A stretch of 41,075 nt of DNA from positions 2,554 to 43,628 of the forward strand of contig DCHB01000039.1 in assembly GCA_002314685.1 (NCBI GenBank), written 5' to 3'. Below, one piece after another: positions 1-8,726 of the stretch. Made by a program: the position numbers and the translations under genes. Source of the DNA: Clostridiales bacterium UBA1763. GTDB lineage: Bacteria > Bacillota > Clostridia > Oscillospirales > Oscillospiraceae. Within the stretch, counting starts at the first letter, position 1; each line of letters begins with the position of its first letter. The notes beneath the pieces are model-generated. The model was given only the letters and a program-made list of their open reading frames with translations, was not told the origin of the DNA and did no database searches.

Positions 1-15
1 GGGTGGATTTAATTG

Positions 16-43
16 AAAAAAGCACCCTACTGGGTGCTTTTTT
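16..43 (-). terminator. Rho-independent terminator of the tRNA-Val transcript
   Basis: A-tract, GCACCC arm, short loop, GGGTGC arm and T-tract form a near-symmetric hairpin immediately 3' of the tRNA on the minus strand. Because both flanks are A/T tracts it could work in either direction. Confidence 0.85.
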
Positions 44-45
44 CA

Positions 46-121
46 TGGTGGACGATACAAGACTCGAACTTGTGACCTCCCGCACGTCAAGCGGATGCGC
101 TACCAGCTGCGCCAATCGTCC
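46..121 (-). tRNA. tRNA-Val (anticodon GAC)
   Basis: The minus strand folds into a complete 76-nt cloverleaf. It has a 7-bp acceptor stem (GGACGAT with ATCGTCC), a D-arm GCGC...GCGC, a 5-bp anticodon stem TCCGC/GCGGG around the loop TTGACGT, and a T-arm ACAAG-TTCGAGT-CTTGT. The anticodon at positions 34-36 is GAC, which reads the valine codon GUC. The discriminator base is A and the 3' CCA is encoded. A terminator hairpin follows directly, so it appears to be a single-tRNA unit or the last gene of one. Confidence 0.95.
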
Positions 122-187
122 ATTTATCGGCAACGAGTATTCTACCCGATGCCGATGAATTTGTCAACTGTTTTTTGCGAATTTTTA

Positions 188-808
188 TCAGCCCGAGACA
201 TACACCGTGCAGGTCGCGGTTGCGCCGTAGCAGGTGAGAGTCAGGGTGGTGGCTCCGGGCGACACGCCTGTGACGGTGCCGTCGGAGGATACCTTCGCAA
301 TGGACTCGTCCGAAACTGACCACTTGTAATCGGGTGTGACCGTAAGCGGGAAGTGCGAGCCCGTGAGAGGTACCTCATCGCCTACGCCGCAGGTGAAGTC
401 CGTGCCGATATTCTCGCCGAAGTAGCAGATGTGAAGCTCGGTGATTTCGGGCATGGGTGTCGGTGTCGGTGTCGGCGTCGGTGTGGGTGTGGGAACTGCA
501 GAGACGTCGGCAGGTGCTGTCGGCAGGACAGGTGAGTTCGGGTCGTCTGCGTTCTTGAGGCTAATGGTTATCATAACGATGAGTGCGATAATAACGGCGA
601 CTACGAGAATAGCGCCGAAGATAAGCTGCCATTTTCTGTTTTCATTTGCTCTCGCGTTTGCGGGAGTGCCCTTGACCGCGCCGGGAGTTGCACCGGGGAC
701 ACGACTGCTGACTTCCACTCTGCGAGTGTTGCAGTTGGGGCAATGGTGGCGTTTTGCCGAATACTTAGTGCCGCAAGCACGGCAGGTTACCTGAGGAAAA
801 AAGCCCAT
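188..808 (-). CDS. Membrane protein with N-terminal zinc ribbon and extracellular bacterial Ig-like (Big_2) domain
   Basis: 206 residues from the ATG at 808, which has a GGAGGA site 7 nt upstream; a longer frame running back to 868 has no such site. Residues about 9-27 carry two CxxC pairs (CRAC...CPNC), a zinc-ribbon signature. A basic/Asn-rich stretch is followed by one hydrophobic segment (about 60-82), then a Pro-Thr dipeptide linker, then a C-terminal Big_2-like domain with the typical SDESIAKVSSDGTVTG-type core. The topology would put the ribbon in the cytoplasm and the Ig-like domain outside. The function is unknown; domain recognition is by pattern only. The gene stands alone between the tRNA and glnA with its own promoter. 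Confidence 0.75.
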   Translation of the reverse strand: MGFFPQVTCRACGTKYSAKRHHCPNCNTRRVEVSSRVPGATPGAVKGTPANARANENRKWQLIFGAILVVAVIIALIVMITISLKNADDPNSPVLPTAPADVSAVPTPTPTPTPTPTPMPEITELHICYFGENIGTDFTCGVGDEVPLTGSHFPLTVTPDYKWSVSDESIAKVSSDGTVTGVSPGATTLTLTCYGATATCTVYVSG

Positions 809-839
809 CTGTGTTCCTCCTTCAAAAAGATACACAGAT

Positions 840-868
840 ATAATACCCCATTCGCCGCAATTCGTCAA
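840..868 (-). promoter_or_regulatory. Promoter of the zinc-ribbon/Big_2 gene
   Basis: Reading the minus strand, TTGACG (863-868) and TATTAT (840-845) are separated by 17 bp, about 30 nt upstream of the ATG at 808. Confidence 0.65.
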
Positions 869-877
869 GCAATGTAA

Positions 878-902
878 AAGACCGACTCTGTGAGTCGGTC
901 TT
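878..902 (-). terminator. Rho-independent terminator of glnA
   Basis: AAGACCGACTC/GAGTCGGTCTT stem with a 3-nt loop, followed on the minus strand by a short T-tract, just after the glnA stop. Confidence 0.85.
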
Positions 903-907
903 GATTA

Positions 908-2338
908 TTATAGATCGTAGTACATTGCAAACTCCATCGGGTGCGGGGCGCGCTCGACCTTTTCGGCTTCGGCGCGGTGCTTTGCGATGTGAAGCTCAAT
1001 TAGTCTCTCGGGGAAAACGCCGCCGCGTGTCAGATACTCGTGGTCCTTCTCGAGGGCGTCGAGTGCCTCGCCGAGGCTTGCGGGCAGACCGCCGAGCTTT
1101 GCCTTCTGCTCCTCGGGAAGCTCAAACAGGTTGCAGTCAAACGGACCCCAGCCCTTTGCGTGCGGGTCGATTTTGCGCTCAACGCCGTCGAGACCTGCCA
1201 TTAAAATTGCGGCAAAGGCGTAGTACGGGTTGCAGGTTGCGTCGGGATTGCGAAGCTCGAAGCGCTTGGACATCGGGCTTTTCGCGTAGGCGGGAATACG
1301 CACGACGGCACTGCGGTTTGCCATTGCGTAGCCTATGGTTACGGGAGCCTCAAAGCCGGGGATAAGACGCTTGTAGGAGTTCGTGGAGGGGTTTGTAATC
1401 GCGCACAGCGATGCCGCGTGCTCGAGCAGACCGCCGATGAAGTACATTGCGGTTTCGGAGAGCTGTGCGTAGCCGTTTTCGTCGTAGAATACGGGCTTGC
1501 CGTCCTTGACGAGAAGCATGTGGACGTGCATACCGCTGCCCGCCTCGCCCTTGACGGGCTTGGGCATTAAGGTTGCGGTCTTGCCGTCCTCAACTGCGGC
1601 GTTTTTGATTATATACTTTGCGACCATGGTGCCGTCTGCCATGGCGGTCATCTCGCCGAGCTCAACCTCGACCTCAAGCTGACCGCAGCCGCCGACCTCG
1701 TGGTGGTGATACTTTACCTTTACGCCCCAATCCTCAAGCATGAGGCACATTTTACTGCGCAGGTCGTTTGTGACATCCATGGGCAGGCTTGTGTGATAGC
1801 CCGCATGGTGTGCGACTGCGTAGCCGTTGTTGTTGTCGCAGGACGCGCTGTTCCACTCAGCCTGCACGGCGTCGATACCGTAGCCGCAGCTTTCGGGGCG
1901 GTTTTCGAAGTGCACGCCGTCGAACACGTAAAACTCGTATTCGGGACCGACTATCATAGTGTCCGCAACGCCGAGTGAGCGCATATACTCGTTTGCACGC
2001 TTTGCAACGTTGCGCGGGTATTGGTCAAAGGGACGGTTTTCGGGCAGGTCGATAATCATGACGTCGCCTATCATGGACAGCGTGGGTATCTTTGCGAAAT
2101 TATCTATTACCGCGGAGTCGAGGTCGGGCACGAAAACCATGTCGGAGCTTTCGACGGGCGCATAGCCGTAGTTTGAGCCGTCAAAGCCGATGCCGTATTT
2201 CATTGTGTCTTCGTTAAGACGCTCAACGGGAATGGAAAGATGTCTCCATCTGCCGTCAATGTCGGTCATCTTGAAATCGACTATTTTTACGCCCTTTTCT
2301 TCGCAGAGCTTAAGAATATCCTGAAGAGTTCTTGCCAT
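908..2338 (-). CDS. glnA: Glutamine synthetase, type I
   Basis: 476 residues; makes glutamine from glutamate, ammonia and ATP in the cytoplasm. Family landmarks seen are the N-terminal beta-grasp, the substrate segment with GFDGSNYGYAPVESSDM (about 50-66), the metal/ATP region around VGPEYEFYVFDG, and AGSGMHVHMLL in the catalytic core. The length and the C-terminal block (NLFELPEEQ...HPMEFAMYYDL) resemble the longer, adenylylatable subtype more than the roughly 440-residue Bacillus-type enzyme. The residue at the known adenylylation tyrosine of that subtype is Phe405 here. GGAGG lies 8 nt before the ATG. Monocistronic: its own promoter and terminator bracket it. Confidence 0.95.
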   Translation of the reverse strand: MARTLQDILKLCEEKGVKIVDFKMTDIDGRWRHLSIPVERLNEDTMKYGIGFDGSNYGYAPVESSDMVFVPDLDSAVIDNFAKIPTLSMIGDVMIIDLPENRPFDQYPRNVAKRANEYMRSLGVADTMIVGPEYEFYVFDGVHFENRPESCGYGIDAVQAEWNSASCDNNNGYAVAHHAGYHTSLPMDVTNDLRSKMCLMLEDWGVKVKYHHHEVGGCGQLEVEVELGEMTAMADGTMVAKYIIKNAAVEDGKTATLMPKPVKGEAGSGMHVHMLLVKDGKPVFYDENGYAQLSETAMYFIGGLLEHAASLCAITNPSTNSYKRLIPGFEAPVTIGYAMANRSAVVRIPAYAKSPMSKRFELRNPDATCNPYYAFAAILMAGLDGVERKIDPHAKGWGPFDCNLFELPEEQKAKLGGLPASLGEALDALEKDHEYLTRGGVFPERLIELHIAKHRAEAEKVERAPHPMEFAMYYDL

Positions 2339-2376
2339 TGTGTGCCTCCGAATATATTTATAGATTTACGAACAGT

Positions 2377-2405
2377 ATTTTACTCCCTTATATGCGACAT
2401 GGCAA
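2377..2405 (-). promoter_or_regulatory. glnA promoter
   Basis: On the minus strand TTGCCA (2400-2405) and TAAAAT (2377-2382) are 17 bp apart, about 39 nt upstream of the glnA start. No recognisable GlnR site was found. Confidence 0.6.
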
Positions 2406-2412
2406 CCCAAAA

Positions 2413-3642
2413 TTATACTACTTGGAAAATATAAAATTTCAGATAGTCAGTCTCGGGCACATTCCACAGTATCGGGTGGTCGGGTGCCTGCTGACGCGCC
2501 TCAATCTGCCGAAGCTCAACGCCCGCATCGAGTGCGGCGGCCTTGAGCATCTTAACAAAAAGCTCCGACGGCATGAAGTGACTGCACGAGGCTGTCGCAA
2601 AATATCCGCCGCGAGGCAAAAGCTTCAGAGCACGCAGATTTATTTGCTTGTAGCCCTTCTCCGCACTCTGTACGGTCTTGCGCGACTTTGTGAAGGCGGG
2701 CGGGTCAAGGATAATAAAATCGTAGGGTGCCTTGCCCTGTGCCTCCAATTCGGGCAGGAGTTCAAACACATTTGCCGCGATGAAATCCATGCGGTCACTG
2801 AGTCCGTTGCGCTCGGCATTTATGCGGGCGGCTTCTATTGCCGTTTCGGATATATCCACCGCCGTGACGTGCTCCGCGCCGCCCATTGCGGCATTGAGTG
2901 CGAACGAGCCCGTATGCGTGAAGCAGTCTAAAACGCGACGCCCCTTTGCAAGGCGCGCAACTGCGAGGCGGTTGTATTTTTGGTCGAGGAAGAAGCCCGT
3001 TTTCTGACCGTTTTCAACATCGACGGCGTAATATACTCCGTTTTCGCAAATCTCGGTCACACAGCTATCAGGGTGAGTCTCGCCTTCAAGTCCAAACCAG
3101 CCCTTGCCCTGCTCAAGCCCCTCGAGCTCGCGGATTTTAACATCGTTACGCTCGTATATTCCGCTTATAGTCTGCCCGTCTGCGCGAAGCACATCGACTA
3201 TAAGAGCGAAAAGCATGGGCTTGATTTTTTCCATGCCGACGCTCAGTGTCTGCGTTACTAAAATATCCGAAAAGCGGTCAACGGTCAGCCCGGGGAAGCC
3301 GTCTGCCTCGCCGAAAATAACGCGGCAGCAGTCAAGGTCGTCGCCCATAACCGTCTTGCGGTACTCCCACGCATAGCTTATGCGTCTGCGCCAGAACGCC
3401 TCGTCAAAGCGGTCGTTTGCGTTGCGGGAGACAAGGCGAATTCTGATCTTGCTGTTGAGGCTCAAAAAGCCCGTGCCGAGGTATTTGCCCTTCTCGCTCA
3501 CGGCATCGACAAGACAGCCGTTTATAGCTTCGCCCTCAAAGCCCGTGACCTCCGCCTCGTATATCCACGGATGCCCCTGCTCAACCCAGCGGGTGCCCTT
3601 CGCCGTTACTGTAAATTTGGGAAAGCTTCTTTGTTGTTTCAT
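2413..3642 (-). CDS. rlmI: Class I SAM-dependent rRNA methyltransferase, RlmI family (23S rRNA m5C)
   Basis: 409 residues. The N-terminal ~80 residues form a PUA-like RNA-binding domain, followed by an EEHEE-type linker and a Rossmann methyltransferase. Visible motifs are VLDCFTHTGSFALNAA (SAM motif I), the acidic end of strand 2 (VTAVDIS), FIILDPPAF (motif IV) and TASCSHFM, carrying the cysteine typical of m5C enzymes. By family the target is C1962 (E. coli numbering) of 23S rRNA. Length matches the family. An AAGGA site lies about 10 nt from the ATG. There is no clear terminator between it and the glnA promoter, so read-through into glnA is possible. Confidence 0.88.
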   Translation of the reverse strand: MKQQRSFPKFTVTAKGTRWVEQGHPWIYEAEVTGFEGEAINGCLVDAVSEKGKYLGTGFLSLNSKIRIRLVSRNANDRFDEAFWRRRISYAWEYRKTVMGDDLDCCRVIFGEADGFPGLTVDRFSDILVTQTLSVGMEKIKPMLFALIVDVLRADGQTISGIYERNDVKIRELEGLEQGKGWFGLEGETHPDSCVTEICENGVYYAVDVENGQKTGFFLDQKYNRLAVARLAKGRRVLDCFTHTGSFALNAAMGGAEHVTAVDISETAIEAARINAERNGLSDRMDFIAANVFELLPELEAQGKAPYDFIILDPPAFTKSRKTVQSAEKGYKQINLRALKLLPRGGYFATASCSHFMPSELFVKMLKAAALDAGVELRQIEARQQAPDHPILWNVPETDYLKFYIFQVV

Positions 3643-3671
3643 ATCGTTCAGTCCTTTTTCTTGCTGAGGCG

Positions 3672-3680
3672 ATTATAGCA
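3672..3680 (-). promoter_or_regulatory. Extended -10 promoter of the rRNA methyltransferase gene
   Basis: TGCTATAAT on the minus strand, an extended -10 element 30 nt before the start codon. No good -35 is visible at 17 bp. Confidence 0.55.
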
Positions 3681-3701
3681 CAATTACACTGTATGTGCAT
3701 T

Positions 3702-3731
3702 AAAAAATCCGCAATTAAATTGCGGATTTTT
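3702..3731 (-). terminator. Rho-independent terminator after the Nif11-like gene
   Basis: AAAAATCCGCAAT/ATTGCGGATTTTT hairpin with T-runs on both strands, about 20 nt past the stop at 3752. Confidence 0.85.
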
Positions 3732-3751
3732 CGGCTTAAAATGCGAGTTTA

Positions 3752-4081
3752 TTATTGCCCGCCGCAGAAGGCGGATTCGTCGTTTGTCCAGCCCTTGCCC
3801 TCGAGCCAGTACTCCTCCTCGTCATCCTCGGCGGCAAGCTCCTCCTCGGTCAGCTCGGTGTCGTTGTACTTAGCGTTTTTCTTTGTCGCCTCGTAAACCT
3901 TGAGGTCGAGTACGGTAAAGCCGAGCCCCATTTCCTCAGCGATGGGAATGAGCGTTGCCTCAACGAGGGCGTCTCTTATCTCAAGACTGCCGGGATATGC
4001 GGCGACGGCATCCTGCACACGCTGATACAGCTCGGGGTCGGAATTGTACTTTTCAAAAAATTTGATTACATTGATGTTCAT
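3752..4081 (-). CDS. Small acidic protein with a Nif11-like N-terminal domain
   Basis: 109 residues from the ATG at 4081, preceded by a GGAGA site; the open frame continues upstream but only overlaps the neighbouring gene. Residues about 3-65 resemble the Nif11 domain (FFEKYNSDPELYQRV..., then PIAEEMGLGFTVLDLKVYEA). This domain is known as the leader of some RiPP precursors and also occurs in proteins of unknown role. A very acidic stretch (LTEEELAAEDDEEEYW) follows and the protein ends AFCGGQ. A Gly-Gly pair exists but only one residue follows it, so there is no core peptide. It lies 25 nt downstream of the SpoU methyltransferase gene and is probably co-transcribed. Domain call is by pattern. 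Confidence 0.6.
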   Translation of the reverse strand: MNINVIKFFEKYNSDPELYQRVQDAVAAYPGSLEIRDALVEATLIPIAEEMGLGFTVLDLKVYEATKKNAKYNDTELTEEELAAEDDEEEYWLEGKGWTNDESAFCGGQ

Positions 4082-4106
4082 GTTTATATCTCCGTTTTTG
4101 TTTTGA

Positions 4107-4943
4107 TTATAGCTTGTCGGGCTTGCCGCCGTCAAGTGCGGATAACACGCCGAGCTGATAAAATGCGACGGCGGATGCCGCGGCGACGTTGAGGGAATCG
4201 ACATTGTGCGACATGGGGATGAGCACGGTGTAGTCACAGTCGGCGATTGTGGAAGCGGCGAGTCCGTCGCCCTCCGTGCCGAGTATGACGGCGAGCTTTT
4301 CCTCTCTTGACAGCGCCGCATCGTATATCGGCACGGAATCGGTCTTCAGTGCCATAGCCGCGGTCTTGAAGCCGAGGTCTTTGAGCTTTGCTATGCCACC
4401 ATCATCGAGAAAGGTCCACGGCACCTGAAACACAGTGCCCATGCTGACTCTTACAGAGCGTCTGTATAGCGGGTTACTGCTTGCGCTCGTCAGAAGCACG
4501 CCGTCTATGCCGAGTGCCGCGGCTGAGCGAAAAATCGCGCCGACATTTGTGGGGTTCATGACATCCTCCAAAACAGCGAGTCTGCGTGCATTTTCGCACA
4601 CCTGCTCAACCGTTGGCAGCTTCGGTCTGAGCATAGCGCACAGCATACCGCGTGTGAGCTTAAAGCCCGTAAGCTGCATCAAAACCTCGAGCGATGCCGT
4701 ATAAACGGGCACGTCACAGCGCGCAATAAGCTCCTTTGCCTGCGCCTCGACGTGCTTTTCCTCCATGAGAAACGACAGGGGCACACAGCCCGCATCGAGC
4801 GCACGCTCAATCACCTTCGGACTCTCCGCGATGAACATAGCCTTTTCGGGCTCGTGTCTGTTAAGAAGCTGATTTTCCGTGAGCCTTGCGTAAACATCAA
4901 GCTCGGGTGCGGAAAAATCTGATATTTTTATTATCTCCGCCAT
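4107..4943 (-). CDS. TrmH/SpoU-family RNA 2'-O-methyltransferase
   Basis: 278 residues. An N-terminal substrate-binding domain (about 1-105) is followed by a SPOUT methyltransferase domain. All three signature motifs are present: NPTNVGAIFRSA (motif 1, with the catalytic arginine), ILGTEGDGL (motif 2) and IPMSHNVDSLNVAAASAVAFYQL (motif 3, cofactor knot). By family it methylates a ribose in rRNA or tRNA; the target base cannot be read from the sequence. It is the first gene of a two-gene minus-strand unit with the Nif11-like protein. Confidence 0.88.
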   Translation of the reverse strand: MAEIIKISDFSAPELDVYARLTENQLLNRHEPEKAMFIAESPKVIERALDAGCVPLSFLMEEKHVEAQAKELIARCDVPVYTASLEVLMQLTGFKLTRGMLCAMLRPKLPTVEQVCENARRLAVLEDVMNPTNVGAIFRSAAALGIDGVLLTSASSNPLYRRSVRVSMGTVFQVPWTFLDDGGIAKLKDLGFKTAAMALKTDSVPIYDAALSREEKLAVILGTEGDGLAASTIADCDYTVLIPMSHNVDSLNVAAASAVAFYQLGVLSALDGGKPDKL

Positions 4944-4980
4944 ATATTATAACCTGCCGAAAATGTAGTTTTCCGTGCAG

Positions 4981-5009
4981 ATTATACCACGAAAGAGGCG
5001 GCTTGTATA
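4981..5009 (-). promoter_or_regulatory. Promoter of the TrmH-family gene
   Basis: TATACA (5004-5009) and an extended TGGTATAAT (-10 at 4981-4986) on the minus strand with 17-bp spacing. It faces away from the pyc promoter. The AT-rich stretch 5010-5195 between them holds no gene I can see. Confidence 0.65.
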
Positions 5010-5199
5010 TGTATTCCGATTGTTAAAATACATTTTGAAAATAATTCATAAAAAGCAAAATGAATATTATTATGCAAAAATATATAATATCCAGCTTAAA
5101 AACGGGCGAAATCCTGCATGAATAGTTAAAAAATACTTATTTTGCGTCATTTTTAAGTTGTTAAAAATTTAATACATAAATGTGAAAAATAAAACATTA

Positions 5200-5228
5200 T
5201 TGCGCTTATTAAAATCAAATGCTATAAT
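5200..5228 (+). promoter_or_regulatory. Promoter of pyc
   Basis: TTGCGC (5200-5205) and a perfect TATAAT (5223-5228) 17 bp apart, leaving a leader of about 55 nt before the GGGAG site and ATG at 5291. Confidence 0.65.
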
Positions 5229-5290
5229 AACGGCAATTATTTGCGTTTTTTGGCTTATATCGGAAATCTTTTTATCGAAAGGGAGACAAA

Positions 5291-8200
5291 ATGGCTGAAA
5301 TTTCATTTAACAAGGTTCTCGCCGCAAACCGCGGTGAGATAGCGGTAAGAATATTCCGCGCCTGCTACGACTTGGGCTTGCACACTGTCGCAATGTACTC
5401 CAAGGAGGACTCGTACAGTATGTTCCGCACAAAAGCGGACGAGGCATATCTCGTCGGTGAGAACAAAAGCCCCCTCGGTGTTTATCTCGACATTCCCGAG
5501 ATAATCGACCTTGCGAAGCGCCGCGGCGTTGATGCAATTCACCCGGGCTACGGCTTTCTGTCCGAGAATGAGGACTTTGCCCGTGCCTGCGAGGAAAACG
5601 GCATAAGCTTCATCGGACCGCCGAGCGAGGTGCTCGGCAAAATGGGCGATAAGCTTTCGGCAAAGCAGATAGCGATTGAGTGCGGCGTGCCCGTAGTGCC
5701 CGGCTGTAAGGAGCCCCTTGCAAGCGGCGAGGAGGCCCTCGAAAAGGCAGTGTCCTTCGGCTTCCCCGTAATTCTGAAGGCGGCGGCAGGCGGCGGCGGC
5801 AGAGGTATGCGCCTATGCAATAAGCCCGAGGAGGTAATTCCCTCGTTTGAGCTTGTAAAAAGCGAGGCTAAAAAGGCGTTCGGCAACGACGATATTTTCA
5901 TCGAAAAATACCTCGTCGAGCCCAAGCATATCGAGGTGCAGATTCTTGCCGACAAGTACGGCAACGTCCGTCATCTCGGCGAGCGCGACTGCTCGCTTCA
6001 GCGCCGTTATCAGAAGGTTGTCGAGTTTGCACCCGCGTGGTCGGTGCCCGAAAGCGTGCGCGAAAGACTTCACGCCGATGCCGTTAAGATTGCCGAGAAG
6101 GTCGGCTATGTCAATGCGGGCACGGTTGAATTTCTCGTTGACCGCGACGGAAATCACTACTTCATAGAGATGAATCCGCGTATTCAGGTCGAGCACACGG
6201 TAACCGAAATGGTGACGAGCATCGACATTGTCCGCGCGCAGATTCTCATTGCGCAGGGCTATCCCGTAAGCCACCCCGAAATAGGGCTCGGCAGGCAGTC
6301 CGACCTTAAGATAAACGGCTACGCGATACAGTGCCGCGTTACAACTGAGGACCCTGCGAATAATTTTGCACCCGACAACGGCAAGCTCGCGAGCTATCGC
6401 TCGGGCGGCGGCTTCGGCGTGCGTCTTGACGGCGGCAACGTCGCAACGGGCTCGTCAATTTCGCCCTACTACGATTCCCTGCTTGTCAAGGTCACAAGCT
6501 GGGACTGCACCTTCCCCGCGGTGTGCCGCAAGGCAACAAGAGCCATAAACGAGGAGCACATAAGAGGCGTAAAGACAAACATCCCCTTCGTCACGAATAT
6601 TCTCAATCACCCGACCTTCATAGCGGGCAGGTGCCACACAAAATTCATTGACGAAACGCCCGAGCTTTTCGAGTTTTCCGAGGGCAAGGACCGCGCAACC
6701 CGCGTGCTTAAATACATTGCGAACATTCAGGTCAACGAGCCGAATGCCGAGCGTCATCAGTATGACATTCCGCGCTTCCCCGAGGCACGGCGCGAGGTTA
6801 CGGCAAAGGACGGCATTAAGCATATTCTCGACACAAAAGGTCCCGATGCGGTCAAGGCATACATACTCGGTGAGAAGAGACTTCTCGTTACCGACACCAC
6901 GATGCGTGACGCTCATCAGTCGCTGCTGAGCACCCGTATGCGCAGTCGCGATATGCTCAAGGGCGCGCAGGGCACGGCGGACATTCTCGCCGACTGCTTC
7001 TCGCTCGAGATGTGGGGCGGCGCAACCTTCGACACCTGCTACCGCTTCCTGCACGAGTCACCGTGGGAGCGTCTTGAAAAGCTCAGAGAGCTTATCCCCA
7101 ACATTCCCTTCCAGATGCTTCTGCGCGGCTCAAATCTCGTCGGTTACGCGAGCTATCCCGATAACCTCGTGCGTGCGTTCATCGCGGAGGCCGCACGCGA
7201 GGGCATAGATGTTTTCCGCGTGTTCGACTCACTCAACTGGCTTCCCAACATGGAGGTCGCCATGGATGAGGTGCTCAGGCAGGGCAAGCTGCTTGAGGGC
7301 ACGATGTGCTACACGGGTGATATTCTCGACCCGAGCCGTGACCGCTACACGCTTGAGTACTATGTGAAGCTCGCGAAGGAAATCGAAAAGCGCGGTGCGC
7401 ATATTCTCACGATTAAGGATATGTCGGGACTGCTCAAGCCCTATGCGGCAAAGAAGCTCATCTCCACGCTGAAGCAGGAGATAGGCATACCCGTAAATCT
7501 GCACACCCACAACACGACAGGCAATCAGCTTGCAACACTTCTGCTTGCCTCCGAGGCGGGCTGTGACATAGTCGATACCGCGATAGGCTCAATGGCAAAC
7601 CTCACAAGTCAGCCGAGCCTCAACGCGCTCAACGAGGCACTGCGCGGTCAGGAGCGTGACACGGGCTTTGACACTCAGCGTCTTCAGGAGCTGAGCGATT
7701 ACTGGGGCGATGTCCGTCTGCGCTACGAGAAATTCGACAAGGGGCTTAAAATCCCCGTCACCGATATTTACCGCTACGAAATCCCGGGCGGACAGTACAC
7801 AAATCTTCAGCCGCAGGTTGAGTCGCTCGGTCTCGGCAGTCGCTTCACCGAGGTCAAGGAGATGTACCGCACCGTAAACCTCATGCTCGGCGATATTATC
7901 AAGGTAACTCCGTCCTCAAAAATGGTCGGCGACCTTGCGATATTCATGGTGCAGAACGACCTCACGCCCGAAAACATTGTCGAGCGCGGCGAATCCCTCG
8001 CGTTCCCCGACTCCGTTGTCAGCTACTTCAAGGGCATGATGGGACAGCCGCCCTGCGGCTTCCCTGAGGACTTGCAGAGGGTTGTTCTCAAGGGCGAAAA
8101 GCCCCTCGACTGCCGCCCGGGTGAGCTGCTCGAGCCCGTGGATTTCGAGAAGCTCAGAGAAGAGGTCAGCGGCTTCTATCCCGAGTTTGAATACCCGCGC

Positions 8201-8722
8201 TCGCTCATCTCCTACGCCATGTACCCCAAGGTGTACGAGGACTTCATCCGCCACCGCAAGGAGTACGGCTATATTATGCGCATGGGCAGTCACGTTTTCT
8301 TCAACGGCATGGCAGTCGGCGAGACAAATCAGATAAACATTGAGGACGGCAAAACCCTCATCATCAAGTATCTCGGTCTCGGCGACGCAAACCCCGACGG
8401 CACACGCAACGTGCAGTTTGAGCTGAACGGAATGCGCCGCGAGGTCGCGGTGCTTGACCCGAAGGCCGCCGACAGTGCTGTAAAGACAGTAATGGCAGAC
8501 CCGAACGATAAGAGTCAGACGGGCGCGTCGATACCCGGCATGGTATGCAAGCTTTCCGTCAAGGTCGGCGATAAGGTCAGAACAAACGATGTGCTTGCCG
8601 TTATCGAGGCGATGAAGATGGAAACGAGCATAGTTGCACGCATGGACGGCGAGGTCAGCGAGATACTCGTCAAGGAAGGTCAGTCCGTCAAGGCGGGCGA
8701 GCTTCTGCTCACAATCAAATAA
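5291..8722 (+). CDS. pyc: Pyruvate carboxylase
   Basis: 1143 residues, the full length of the single-chain enzyme; it makes oxaloacetate from pyruvate, bicarbonate and ATP. Domains in order: biotin carboxylase (about 5-455, with the ATP-grasp glycine loop AAAGGGGRGMR and ERDCSLQRRYQKVVE), carboxyltransferase (about 530-800, starting TDTTMRDAHQSLLSTRMR, with HTHNTTGNQ metal ligands), the PYC/OADA-type connecting domain, and a C-terminal biotinyl domain (about 1070-1143). Biotin attaches to Lys1109 in EAMKMETS. Start fixed by GGGAG 7 nt upstream. Monocistronic, with a strong terminator. The biotin ligase at 23847 would supply the prosthetic group. Confidence 0.97.
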   Translation: MAEISFNKVLAANRGEIAVRIFRACYDLGLHTVAMYSKEDSYSMFRTKADEAYLVGENKSPLGVYLDIPEIIDLAKRRGVDAIHPGYGFLSENEDFARACEENGISFIGPPSEVLGKMGDKLSAKQIAIECGVPVVPGCKEPLASGEEALEKAVSFGFPVILKAAAGGGGRGMRLCNKPEEVIPSFELVKSEAKKAFGNDDIFIEKYLVEPKHIEVQILADKYGNVRHLGERDCSLQRRYQKVVEFAPAWSVPESVRERLHADAVKIAEKVGYVNAGTVEFLVDRDGNHYFIEMNPRIQVEHTVTEMVTSIDIVRAQILIAQGYPVSHPEIGLGRQSDLKINGYAIQCRVTTEDPANNFAPDNGKLASYRSGGGFGVRLDGGNVATGSSISPYYDSLLVKVTSWDCTFPAVCRKATRAINEEHIRGVKTNIPFVTNILNHPTFIAGRCHTKFIDETPELFEFSEGKDRATRVLKYIANIQVNEPNAERHQYDIPRFPEARREVTAKDGIKHILDTKGPDAVKAYILGEKRLLVTDTTMRDAHQSLLSTRMRSRDMLKGAQGTADILADCFSLEMWGGATFDTCYRFLHESPWERLEKLRELIPNIPFQMLLRGSNLVGYASYPDNLVRAFIAEAAREGIDVFRVFDSLNWLPNMEVAMDEVLRQGKLLEGTMCYTGDILDPSRDRYTLEYYVKLAKEIEKRGAHILTIKDMSGLLKPYAAKKLISTLKQEIGIPVNLHTHNTTGNQLATLLLASEAGCDIVDTAIGSMANLTSQPSLNALNEALRGQERDTGFDTQRLQELSDYWGDVRLRYEKFDKGLKIPVTDIYRYEIPGGQYTNLQPQVESLGLGSRFTEVKEMYRTVNLMLGDIIKVTPSSKMVGDLAIFMVQNDLTPENIVERGESLAFPDSVVSYFKGMMGQPPCGFPEDLQRVVLKGEKPLDCRPGELLEPVDFEKLREEVSGFYPEFEYPRSLISYAMYPKVYEDFIRHRKEYGYIMRMGSHVFFNGMAVGETNQINIEDGKTLIIKYLGLGDANPDGTRNVQFELNGMRREVAVLDPKAADSAVKTVMADPNDKSQTGASIPGMVCKLSVKVGDKVRTNDVLAVIEAMKMETSIVARMDGEVSEILVKEGQSVKAGELLLTIK

Positions 8723-8726
8723 GCTT

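Noticed and set aside
4987..5195. Possible small gene or RNA in the AT-rich gap before pyc
   Set aside because: Both strands are rich in stops and no stable paired structure stands out; it is best read as a divergent promoter region.
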